Below, in pieces: positions 12,084-20,849 of a stretch of DNA of 26,225 bases. The stretch's first letter is position 1. Every line of letters begins with the position of its first letter. Below the pieces are notes generated by a model. That model ran no database searches. It saw only the letters and a list, made by a program, of their open reading frames with translations, and was not told the DNA's origin. Position numbers and translations under genes: made by a program. Source of the stretch: Ophiocordyceps camponoti-saundersi (nom. inval.) (Eukaryota; Ascomycota; Sordariomycetes; Hypocreales; Ophiocordycipitaceae); contig PDHQ01000407.1 in NCBI GenBank assembly GCA_003339415.1, forward strand, positions 1 to 26,225, given 5' to 3'.

Positions 12084-12934
12084 TATAATAATCTAGGATA
12101 TAAATACTAGTTAAAAGTACTATTCTTATTATATAAGTAGTATTTATTATATAAATAACTTAATAATATATTTTATATAATAAAGTAAAAATACTAGTAT
12201 TTAGTATTTAAATTATAGCTAAACCTTGGAAGGTTAAACTCCGGATAATAAGATAAAATAATAAAGATAAGAATAATAAATAAAATTCCTAGGATAAGAA
12301 GAACGGTTAGAAACAGTTAAAAATAGAAAGAAATATTAGCTATTATAAATAAAAAATTATCTATTATAATTTATTATTAGCCTAGAAGCTAATAGAATAT
12401 AATAGAATAGAATAAAGCTATTCTATTTGCTAAGAAATATAGTAAATTTAAAATTAAGAGTTAATTTTAAAGTAGGAATTTAATTTTAAAGTAAAAGAAT
12501 ATAATAAAAGCAAATAGAATAAGATAAAGCTATTCTATTCGCTAGTATATTTATAATATAAAGCTTCTATAGTATTTTATAGCTTTCTAGCTAGCTTATA
12601 TAATTAGATAGTTTCTTAAAGAAGGAAAACTATAAAAGGAAGGCTTCCTTCCCTCGAAGGGTCTTTCCTTTCCTTCTTCTTTAAGCTTTTAATCTAAATA
12701 ATTTACACCTTAAAAGCCTACTCTTTATAACCTTCCCCTACCTTATAAGATATTCTTATTTAGGAAGTTCTTACTTATTTATACTTTATAAATTTCCTAT
12801 TCTAGCTACTTACTACTTAGTTAAAATAAGTAAAGCCCCTTACTTTCTTATTACCCCTTTTTTCTCTTTATTTTTAGAAGCTTAGATTAAGGGCTATAGG
12901 TAAAATTAGGTAATTATAAGTACGATCTGTAATA
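12084..12934 (+). repeat. 3' LTR (851 bp)
   Basis: This is the second copy of the LTR, the same length as the 5' copy. It begins TATAATAATCTAGG and ends CTGTAATA, followed by the duplicated target GTAAT and then the resumed receptor reading frame. It keeps a few CA/TG pairs that the 5' LTR has lost and vice versa, so the two copies were mutated independently. Confidence 0.93.
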
Positions 12935-12939
12935 GTAAT

Positions 12940-15480
12940 ACTTATAACGATTAGGAATAAGAAAATAGCTATAAAGCTAACTAAGTTACTTATAACCTTT
13001 AATATAAAAATTCGGAAAATAGCTAAAGAGGAATTTAAAAAACTACTTTAAATAATATTTAAAAAGGATAATAAAGTAACTTATATACTATTAACGCTAT
13101 CCTCTCGCTTAAACTATTTACTGCTCGCGCTTATCTAAGTAGCCGCCTTTATTTAGGTAAATAATATTTCTATTAAAAAATATCTTAACTTACTTAACGA
13201 AAGTAACTATAGCGTTATTAACTTACTAAGTAAGGAGTTTAAGATAATCGGGCGGGATTTAGAGGCTTTATAAGCGGTAGCGTAAACGTAAATATTCTTA
13301 TTTTAATAAATTAAGAAAGAGAATATATTAATAAGTAATTTACTCTTATTAATAAGTATATTTAACTAGTAAAGTATTCTATTATCGTTTCTATTATATT
13401 ATAGCGTATAGGAATATAACGGAGGCTTAAAAAGTAATATAAAACTAATAGAATTTATTAAGCTACTTATAGCTTTTAATCTTATCTTAAAGGAGAAGAA
13501 TAGTAACTTAGATATATATTAGCTAATATAGTTAATAATACGAAAGTAGCTTATTAATAATAGTAAGATAGGTAAATTTAAGTAAGAGGCGCTATTAATA
13601 ATATTATAAATATATCTATTTAGGACTTTTAAGAACTAAACTATATATAAAGCTTATCTAGCTTATATAAATATTATACTAAGTATTAAGGTTATTAGGC
13701 TAAGAGATTAGGAGGAGGCGAAAGTATAATTATTTTATTATATAGCTATATACTTAGGTTTCAAGGGTAAATTAAGTAATACGGAGAAACTTAGCGTAAA
13801 TACTATTAAGACTTAGAAAAAGGTATTAGGCAAGGAGTATCCCGATACGCTAAAAAGTATAGCGAACCTCGCGATAATATATTAAAGTTAGGGGTAGTAG
13901 AAAAAGGTAAAAAAGCTAAGGGTATAAGTAATAAAAACTAGTAAAAGGGTACTAGGCGAGGAGTATCTCTTAACGCTAATAAGTATAGCAAACTTTATAT
14001 TAATATATTAAAGTTAGGGGCGGTAAAAGGAGGCGGAGGAGCTAAGAGTATAAGTAATAAAAACCCGTAAAAAGGTACTAAGTAAAGGGTATTTAAATAT
14101 ACTAAAAAGTATAAGGAACCTTATATTAATATATTAGAATTAGGGGCGGTAAAAGGAGGCGGAGAAGCTAAGGGTATAAGTAAAGGAGACTTATAAGAGG
14201 CTATTAAGCGAGGAATATCTTAAAATACGTATAAGCTTAAATAACTTAGTATTAATATATTAAGATTAGGGGTAATAAAAAAAGGCGGAGGAGCTTATAA
14301 TATAAGTAATAGAAAATAATAAGAAAATACTAAGTAGGGAGTATTTAAATATACTAATAAATATAAATAATCTCGCGTTAATATATTAGAATTAGGGGCG
14401 GTAAAAAGAGGCGGAGAAGCTAAAGGTATAAGTAATAGAGACTTATAAAAAATTATTAAGCGAGGAGTATCTTAATATACTAATAAATATAGTAAATTTC
14501 GCGTTAATATATTTAAATTAGGGGTAATAAAAGGAGGCGGAGGAGTTAGGAGTATAGGTAATTAAAACTTATAAAAAAATACTAAGTAAGGAGTATCTTA
14601 ATATATTAATAAATATAGCGAATTTTACGCTAATATATTAAAATTAGGGGCGGTAAAAAAAGGTAGAAAAGCTTAAAATATAAGTAATAAAAACTTATAA
14701 AAAGTTATTAAATAAAAAATATCTTAATATACTAATAAGTATAGCGAATTTTATATTAATATATTTAAATTAAAGGCGGTAAAAAAAGCAAAGGAGTTAA
14801 AAGTATAGCTTATAGGTAATTAAAACTTATAAAAAGGTATTAAGCAAGGAGTATCTTAATATACTAATAAGTATAGCGAATTTTATATTAACGTATTAAA
14901 ATTAGGAGTAATAAAAGGAGGCGGAGGAGCTAAAAATATAGGTAAAGGAGACTTATAAAAAGGTACTAAGTAAGAAATATACTAATATACTAATAAGTAT
15001 AGCGAAACTTATATTAATATATTAAAATTAAAGGCGGTAAAAAAAGGTAAAGGAGCTAAGAGTAAAGGTAATAGAAACTTATAAGAAAATACTAAGCGAG
15101 GAGTATCTTAATATATTATCGAGTATAAATAACCTAGCCTTAATATATAAAAATTAGGGGCGGTAAAATAAGGCGGAGGAGCTAGGAGTATAGGTAATAG
15201 AAACTAGTAAAAAGGTGCTAGGCGAGGAGTATCCTAATATACTAATAAGTATAGCGATCTTTATATTAATATATTAGAATTAGGAGCGATAGAGGGAGGC
15301 GGAGGAGCTAAATTTATAAGTAATAGAGATATATAAAACCTTTAACGCTAATAAGCATAGCGAACCTAGCGTTTACATACCGAAATTAGGGGCGGTAGAA
15401 GGAGGTGTAATTAATAAAGACTCGTAAGAGGGTGCTAGGCGAGGAGCGTCCTAATACGCTAACTAATATAAATAACCTAG
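12940..15480 (+). pseudogene. NLR immune receptor relic, 3' part (NB-ARC C-terminal half and TPR domain)
   Basis: Joining base 2927 to 12,940 continues one frame, G-V-I-L-I-T-x-R-N-K, the conserved NB-ARC strand and sensor-1-like Arg segment. Downstream the frame shows the helical part (SRLNYLLLALI near 13,100, the GLPLA-like region), EFKIIGRDLEA near 13,230, F-x-x-I-K-K-E near 13,305 and N-L-L-L-L-x-S-I-F near 13,340. These are typical of the segment linking NB-ARC to repeats in fungal receptors. From about 13,790 it enters a tandem TPR domain of kinesin-light-chain type. The gene is dead: many TAA/TAG, frameshifts, and splitting by a retroelement. Its 3' end is unclear, because the array runs into a hairpin at 15,488. 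Confidence 0.88.
13790..15480 (+). repeat. About 14 tandem 126-bp units encoding 42-aa TPRs
   Basis: The unit core (GGAGTATC...ACGCTAA, encoding L-G-x-E-Y-x-x-T-L-x-S-x-x-N) recurs near 13,833, 13,959, 14,085, 14,211, 14,337, 14,463, 14,590, 14,716, 14,848, 14,974, 15,099, 15,225, 15,340 and 15,441. The period is 126 bp, exactly 42 codons, the usual length for TPR_10/TPR_12 repeats in fungal NLRs. Spacing deviates at 14,716-14,848 (about 6 bp extra) and at the shortened unit near 15,340. The first two units are least mutated and read best. Such repeats form the ligand-sensing superhelix in intact receptors. Confidence 0.9.
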
Positions 15481-15487
15481 CCTAGAC

Positions 15488-15580
15488 TTAGTATAATTTT
15501 AGCTAAGTCGTGGAAGCGAAGGCGTTAATATAGGATTATATTCGCTACTAGTAGAAGATATTTAGCTAAAATTATACTAA
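15488..15580. repeat. 19-bp perfect inverted repeat (fold-back)
   Basis: TTAGTATAATTTTAGCTAA at 15,488-15,506 is repeated as its exact reverse complement at 15,562-15,580, leaving a 55-base loop. It sits exactly where the TPR array ends, so it may be a small MITE-like insertion or the end of one. No target duplication is obvious. A second, smaller hairpin (TCTCCTATA/TATAGGAGA, 15,588-15,618) follows immediately. Confidence 0.8.
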
Positions 15581-15587
15581 CACCTAG

Positions 15588-16130
15588 TCTCCTATATTAG
15601 CCAGGGCTATATAGGAGAGATAGTCGCATTATAAGAGCTAGCTACTTATAACAGTCTGCGTTTTCTCTATTCTTGCCACACTATATATATTTCCTATTTT
15701 AAAATAGCTTCCTACTCTTAATACCCGCGATAGCTCTCGTGTCTCTACCTTTCTTAATAACTTATATTTATAAGTAAACGCAAACTATTACCACGCGCTA
15801 GCAGTTAAGTTCTCGCACTTTACGATTATATAAGTTCCGAACAGTAACCGAATTAGAAGGAGTGAAAGAGGAAAGCCGAGTTTAATAAATTAGAAGGTAA
15901 GGTCTGCGTTATATAATCTAAAGAAAGAGGTCTAGGCTATCGCTATCGCGACGCCTTGAAAAATGCTGCTAAAGTAGCTCGAAGCCGCTATACTTATAAC
16001 TAGAAGGCGGCAGCAGACACCGTATATATTTAAGACAAGCTATCGGATTTAGCAAGTAGACCGGTTCGCGACCGGCTATCCCCGTCGCCCTCGAAAAGAT
16101 TAATCGGCTATTTCCCTATAAATCTGCGAG
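15588..16130. other. Weakly RIP-mutated island, no gene seen
   Basis: CA and TG dinucleotides reappear here (for example CCAGGG, TCGCATT, TTGCCACACT, ACGCAAAC, CACGCGC, AATGCTGC, GGCAGCAGACACC), in contrast to both flanks. This suggests single-copy DNA or DNA that escaped most rounds of RIP. I see no convincing reading frame, tRNA or rRNA in it. It may be the original 3' flank of the receptor gene. Confidence 0.5.
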
Positions 16131-16168
16131 TAGGGACCGTATATATTTTAAATAAGCTATCGAATTAC
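16019..16168 (+). repeat. Direct repeat pair, about 33 bp, differing by RIP changes
   Basis: ACCGTATATATTTAAGACAA followed by GCTATCGGATTTA (16,019-16,051) recurs at 16,136-16,168 as ACCGTATATATTTTAAATAA followed by GCTATCGAATTA. The second copy carries TAA where the first has CAA, plus a G-to-A difference. The pair marks the edge between the weakly mutated island and heavily mutated DNA. Confidence 0.65.
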
Positions 16169-16559
16169 GTAATTAGATTAGGTTATACTTAGCTATCTTT
16201 ATTATTAATAGAAAAACTAAGCTTAACTATTTTAAGTATATTATATAAATCTTAAGGATATTAAGGATAATATTTTAAAAAGAGGGCACTATTATAATAA
16301 TATTAGTATTATAAGAGTTATTATAAGATATTTTTCTAATAATATAGTAAAAAGATATTTTTATTATTTAGTAATAATAAATTACTTATATTTTTAATAT
16401 TATTATTAGGGAACTCTTATTAGGGGTTTAAAGTATTAATAATAAGGGGCTATTATATTATTATAGAAAGATTTTTATATTTATAAACTTAAAAAATAAA
16501 ATTTTAATATTATTTTATAATAATAAAATTACTAACTATTAAGGCGGAACTAAAACTTA

Positions 16560-17760
16560 TAAGTAAATTTAAGCGTAATATTACTAGCCTAGATTATATT
16601 AAGATATATATTATTATATCTTTACTTACTATAAATATTAGCTTATAAAGCTAAGGTATTATAAGCTATAAGGGCTACTAGCGCTATTATTAGTATTAAG
16701 CTACTTATAATAAGAGATTTTAATAAATTTTATTATAAACTTTTTACTAATTTAATATAAGAAAAAGTCTTATTCTAATATCCTAATTATAGTAAACTAA
16801 TTAACCTAATATATACGCTATATTTTAATATTATTACGTATTACTAGCGATAGCTTAGTAAATATATTCTTAAGGGAAATATTTAAATATTATAGAATAC
16901 CTAATAGGATTATTAGCGATTAAGGGAGCTTATTTATAAGATATTCTAAGCTTTATTTTACTACTTACTTTAATATAAATAACGCCTTAATATAGCCTTT
17001 TATTTTTAAATTAATAGTTAGACTAAGTAAGTTAATTAGATAATTAAATAATATTTACGAACTTTTTATAAAAAGGTATAGTTTAACTAAATAGATAAGT
17101 TATTATTAGTAAAATTTACCTATAATACCTTATATTACGATATAGTAAAAAAAGCTTTAGCGGAAATTTTAATAAGTTATTAGCTATATTCTTAGGGGTA
17201 TATTAAGAGATAGCTTAAAGCTTTTAATATCTATACTATAAACTATATCTAAAGTTTTAGAGAATTTTACGAATATATAGCGCTTTTTATTATAAGGGCC
17301 TAAGAGCGTTAAGCGTAATTTTATAATAAAAGATAAGAAATAATATTTTTTAAAAATAGTAATTAAGTTCTTATCTTTACTAAGAATTTTCTACTATAAC
17401 GTTTAACTAAGAAGTTAACTAAAAAATATATCGGTCTTTATTAAATTAAATAAGTTATTAGGGGATACTAGCTAGCTTATTATCTTCGCTTACTATTAAT
17501 TATTAAGTTTTATAATATCTTACCTATTAGTAGCTTAAAGCCTTACTAAAGCTAAGACTAAAAGCTAGTTAAGTTTAAGAATTACCTATTTATAGTAAAG
17601 TTTATATATAATATAAAATAAATTCTTAAGTATTATAAACTTAAAAGCTATTAAAGATATTTTATTAAATAGAAAGATTATAAAAATAAAGAAAACTCCT
17701 AAGTATCCTAAAACGATTTCGTAAATATAACTTAATAAACTACGATCGATTTATTAGCGT
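16560..17760 (+). pseudogene. Second chromovirus fragment: integrase core and chromodomain
   Basis: The plus frame shows S-N-I-L-I-I-V-N near 16,782 (IN core, first Asp region). It is followed by Y-R-I-P-N-R-I-I-S-D-Q-G-S-L-F near 16,898-16,942 (second catalytic Asp), and a chromodomain with I-L-K-Y-Y-K-L-K and R-Y-F-I-K-Q-K-D-Y near 17,620-17,690. This order is the 3' end of a Gypsy chromovirus pol different in sequence from the copy at 2.9-12.9 kb. No Gag, protease or reverse transcriptase is visible upstream, so the copy is truncated. The A/T-rich 16,170-16,560 holds nothing I can assign and could include LTR remnants. Stops are TAA/TAG throughout. Confidence 0.85.
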
Positions 17761-18340
17761 AATATCTTAGGAGTTTAGGATAAACTTATTAGAAAGGAAA
17801 ATAACTTATTACGCGCTAAAAGAAAGTAAACCTCCGCTATATCTTAGAGGTACGCTATTAGGAGGCGGCGGATACTATTATATAAAAGTAAAAAACCTAT
17901 ATTTAAGCTTAAAGGGGTTTTTTAAAAATTAATTTAATTAAATTATAGCCCCTATTCTTTACTTTTTATTTTATTATACTTATATACCTTATAAATTATT
18001 ATATAACTTATAGCTTAATATCGGCGATATAAGAATAAATTACCCTTAATATTATAATATTTAAGCTAAATAATCCTTATTAGCGCTTAAAATTCCGGAG
18101 AATCGAATTCTTAGCTTTTAAATTTACTAATAAAGCTCCCTTATTAGCTATATAACTAAGACTTCGCTTACGGTAAGGACGGTAAATCGGTTAATTATAA
18201 GCTATATATATAAAATAAAGGGGTAGCTTATTTTCTAGTATTGCTAGGAAATAAAGAAGTTTGCTTAAAAGTAGAATCTAATACGGTAAAGTATTTACTT
18301 TAACTTTCTTAAAGGACGGCTATAAGCTTCTAATTTACGG
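17761..18340. other. Mutated 3' flank of second chromovirus, unassigned
   Basis: The first bases continue the chromovirus C-terminal frame to about 17,900. After that the sequence is A/T-rich, with a purine-T block AAAGGGGTTTTTT near 17,920 and no domain. It could be the polypurine tract and remnant LTR of the second retroelement, but no matching 5' copy exists in the window. CA/TG start to reappear from about 18,240. Confidence 0.4.
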
Positions 18341-18393
18341 GCTAGAACGACACTGCTTTAGGGGCAATAACTATGCGGGCCAAACTAGGGATA

Positions 18394-18413
18394 GGTTTTT
18401 AACGTTAAAAACC
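18394..18413. repeat. 20-bp perfect palindrome upstream of hAT gene
   Basis: GGTTTTTAACGTTAAAAACC is exactly self-complementary. Its half-site GTTTTTAACG occurs again downstream of the gene at 20,724-20,733. Subterminal repeated motifs of this kind bind transposase in hAT elements, so these may be part of the element's ends, though neither is demonstrably terminal. Confidence 0.7.
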
Positions 18414-18550
18414 CTAACTTACTAACTAATGTAAAAAACCCTAAAAGACTAGTAATTTACTATTATAAATCTCCTTCCTAATCGGGGTTAGTATTTTCCT
18501 AAAACGGTAATCCTATTATAGGCCCACATGCAAAATTATCATATTAAACT

Positions 18551-20685
18551 CAGTGCTCTGTTCGGTTGCAAGCTATTAAATAGATTTTTTTCACCCAACT
18601 GGCTGCTTGGCACATATTAGATACTGTGTCTGTCATTTATTTGTTCACGATGACGAACAGAGGAGGACGTCCCAAGCTTCACGGCGTCGATGAGTATTTC
18701 CAGCCCGCTCCAGGAAATGGCTTTGCACTAAACCGTGTGACCTGCAATCTTTGCTCAAAGACCATGGCAAAGCACACCTCCAAACAGCTTCGACACCTTC
18801 ACACGCAATGCAAACCATACCGAGAACTCCATGATGCCATCCACGCTCGACAGCCACTCATTGATTCTAAGCTGAAAAGCATCAGCAAATCATCCAAGGA
18901 CGCCTTGGATCGCCAGGCTGCTGTTGCTACTTTCGCTTCTGGCAAACCATATACCCTCTACGAGGACCCTGAGACAAGGAAGTTATTGCAAATGCTAAAC
19001 CCGGCATATAAGCCGCCTGACGGCAAACGCATAGCCTCATTTCTTGACTCGGTCTACCTGGACTATCGGCAACGAGTCAAGGAGCTCCTAGACGAGGCTC
19101 CGTATCTCAACGTGATTTTCGATGCCTCGGAGGATATCTCAAGCAATCGAATCATGAATATATCCATTGAGATTCCCAACCCAGTCGCGTTCTATTGGAC
19201 GACCATCAACACCAACGATCATGACCATACGGCATTGACGACCTTGAGCCTCATTAGGCCAATCCTTGTCGACATATTCGGGGACGAATTCTCGCGGATG
19301 AATGCTATATGCACAGATACATGTAGCACAATGAGAAAGCTCCATCGGGATATGAAGGCGCTGCCAGAGTTCGACCACTGCCTCTACATTCTCTGCGATT
19401 CCCACGGGCTTCAACTGCTTGTCAAGGACATTGTGGAGTCCAAGCAATGGATGCCGGTTCTCGGGAAGGCTAATTTTCTCATTAATTTCTTCAAGAAAGC
19501 CAAACTGCAGCTGTCCAGGCTCCGAGCTCATCAACAAGAATGTTACACTCGACGCAAGGCGTTTATCACTGCTGCGATCACTCGGTGGGGAACACAGCTT
19601 GCTGCTGTGAAGTCCGTTTTTGACAATAAGGAAGCTCTTCGAGCCTTTGCCCGCGATCCGGTTGTTCTGAGTGGGATGAGAACCGTCATCAAAGAGGAGG
19701 ATCAGGACACACAGTCAAGTCTCAAGCAGGTGATTTCACATATCAATGATATAGAGTTTTGGACCAATCTGGAGATGCTCTTCAAGATCTTCCAGCCGAT
19801 TGGTGCTGCCCAAGCCAGCTCAGAACGCGATCGTGCCAGTCTAAGTGAGGTTATCCCACGGTGGCTGTCCATTCAGGCCTCATGGGACGCGCTAGAAACA
19901 GCTGGTCAAGATCCGCTCATAAATTATGAGGAACTAAAGATTTTGCGGAACAGACGTTTCGAGCTGCAAACTGACGACATCCATTACATGGCCTTTGCAT
20001 TGGATCCCGCTACTACTGATCCAAAGCATAAAATGCTGACCACCGAAATTGTTAGACGAGCTCATAAATTCCTTGAGGAAAGCATCGGCAACCAGGAGTA
20101 CGGTCGTGTGTTCCGAGAATTCTGTCAATTTAGAGCTCGGGAGGGTAGCCTCTTTGGCCCGGGAAGTCGTATCTACAAAGCGGCGCCCGAGAGCACCCCA
20201 CACAACCAGCACATCCTCGATTGCTGGCGATATCTTCATTCCATGGACGTGGCACTCGCCGCGTTAGCCAAGCGCGTATTGGGCGCCCTAGCCAATTCTG
20301 TACCTTCTGAAAGATCCTTTTCCTCGACCAACTACCTTCACAGCAGAATCCGCAATCGCCTCACGGTCACCAGCACCAACAAGTTAACATTTATCTACAT
20401 GAATAGCCGGGTATTGAGAAGACTTGAAGCAGCCCAGGAGACGCCGCGGAAATTAGCAAACGGCCAATCGTGGGAAACAGCTGATTTGGAGACGCTCTTG
20501 AAGCTCGAGGACGACTTTCAGGACTGCATTGTTGTAGCCACGAGCATGTGAGCCGAGAACAATATTTACGTGGAGATGATGATAGTGTTTCGTCTTAGTA
20601 GGAATTCGGTGAGTGTTGAGAATGGGCCATTAGTGTCAGTAGTAAATGAACTAGATTAGTCTTCTAACACCACTTGAAGACACTG
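18551..20685 (+). mobile_element. hAT element, probable extent (ends uncertain)
   Basis: CAGTG at 18,551 and its reverse complement CACTG at 20,681-20,685 flank the transposase gene symmetrically and resemble the CAGTG-type ends common in hAT elements, giving a 2.1-kb element. Against this, the 8-bp flanks (ATTAAACT and AATGAAGC) do not match as a target duplication, and inner TIR similarity is poor. The non-mutated island extends further, from about 18,350 to about 20,900, and includes palindromes on both sides, so the true ends may lie outside these positions. Confidence 0.35.
18650..20551 (+). CDS. Intact hAT-family transposase, 633 aa
   Basis: This is a cut-and-paste DNA transposase acting in the nucleus. 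An N-terminal BED-type zinc finger (C32, C35, H49, C54) would bind DNA. The RNase H-like core follows, with D158 in V-I-F-D-A-S and D223 in C-T-D-T, then C249-x2-H252 in the C-D-S-H-G-L block and W313 in T-R-W. The hAT C-terminal dimerisation domain (about 520-590) carries S-V-P-S-E-R-S-F-S with E554, the likely third acidic residue. All positions expected by comparison with Hermes-type enzymes are present, and length is normal. The ATG at 18,650 has A at -3 and is the first in-frame ATG after a TAG at 18,581; the frame is also open upstream to a GTG at 18,626, an unlikely eukaryotic start. No intron is needed. Codon use is normal and RIP-free, unlike its flanks, so the copy is single or recent. 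Confidence 0.93.
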   Translation: MTNRGGRPKLHGVDEYFQPAPGNGFALNRVTCNLCSKTMAKHTSKQLRHLHTQCKPYRELHDAIHARQPLIDSKLKSISKSSKDALDRQAAVATFASGKPYTLYEDPETRKLLQMLNPAYKPPDGKRIASFLDSVYLDYRQRVKELLDEAPYLNVIFDASEDISSNRIMNISIEIPNPVAFYWTTINTNDHDHTALTTLSLIRPILVDIFGDEFSRMNAICTDTCSTMRKLHRDMKALPEFDHCLYILCDSHGLQLLVKDIVESKQWMPVLGKANFLINFFKKAKLQLSRLRAHQQECYTRRKAFITAAITRWGTQLAAVKSVFDNKEALRAFARDPVVLSGMRTVIKEEDQDTQSSLKQVISHINDIEFWTNLEMLFKIFQPIGAAQASSERDRASLSEVIPRWLSIQASWDALETAGQDPLINYEELKILRNRRFELQTDDIHYMAFALDPATTDPKHKMLTTEIVRRAHKFLEESIGNQEYGRVFREFCQFRAREGSLFGPGSRIYKAAPESTPHNQHILDCWRYLHSMDVALAALAKRVLGALANSVPSERSFSSTNYLHSRIRNRLTVTSTNKLTFIYMNSRVLRRLEAAQETPRKLANGQSWETADLETLLKLEDDFQDCIVVATSM

Positions 20686-20699
20686 AATGAAGCACGTGA

Positions 20700-20741
20700 T
20701 AAATGACCGGTCATAAACCCCGAGTTTTTAACGGTCATTTA
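20700..20741. repeat. Inverted repeat downstream of hAT gene
   Basis: TAAATGACCG at 20,700-20,709 pairs exactly with CGGTCATTTA at 20,732-20,741 around a 22-base loop that contains GTTTTTAACG, the half-site of the palindrome upstream of the gene. A further palindrome, TTACCTCGAGGTAA, lies at 20,760-20,773. TACGGGGGCCG is repeated directly at 20,810-20,820 and 20,824-20,834. Together they look like the structured terminus of a DNA transposon. Confidence 0.65.
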
Positions 20742-20849
20742 CTCCGAAATCTTAGTAATTTACCTCGAGGTAATTTACCTTAGGGGAACCCTAGGCCGAA
20801 CTATATTACTACGGGGGCCGCGTTACGGGGGCCGTGTGGCTAGTAACTT

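Larger units (their letters stand above)
2923..12939 (+). mobile_element. Full-length Gypsy chromovirus LTR retrotransposon, RIP-inactivated
   Basis: Two 851-bp LTRs (2928-3778 and 12,084-12,934) flank an 8.3-kb interior, with the target duplication GTAAT at 2923-2927 and 12,935-12,939. The LTRs start TATAATAATC and end CGTAATA, as expected if TG...CA termini were mutated to TA. Domain order is gag, zinc knuckle, protease, reverse transcriptase, RNase H, integrase, chromodomain, which defines a chromoviral Ty3/Gypsy element. Every frame is interrupted by TAA/TAG, so it cannot move by itself. The interior is longer than usual because of an unassigned block at 4.8-6.0 kb and an insertion-like block at 6.64-8.48 kb. 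It sits inside the NB-ARC region of a receptor gene, in the same orientation. Confidence 0.95.

Noticed and set aside
2928..12934. Treating the Gypsy frames as a functional element with reassigned stop codons
   Set aside because: TAA/TAG fall at Gln/Trp positions together with YLDD-to-YLDN and Cys/His-to-Tyr changes, all explained by RIP; the intact hAT gene uses the standard code.
18626..18649. GTG start giving eight extra N-terminal residues for the transposase
   Set aside because: Eukaryotic genes rarely start at GTG, and the in-frame ATG at 18,650 has good context and precedes the zinc finger.
18645..20267. Short open frames overlapping the hAT gene on both strands
   Set aside because: They lie wholly inside the transposase gene, carry no domain, and are explained by its codon structure.
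18543..20693. 8-bp target duplication around CAGTG/CACTG
   Set aside because: ATTAAACT and AATGAAGC agree at only four of eight positions.
18448..20763. TAGTAATTTAC on both sides of the hAT gene as target duplication
   Set aside because: The sequences next to these copies do not form inverted repeats, and related AATTTAC strings are common in this AT-rich block.
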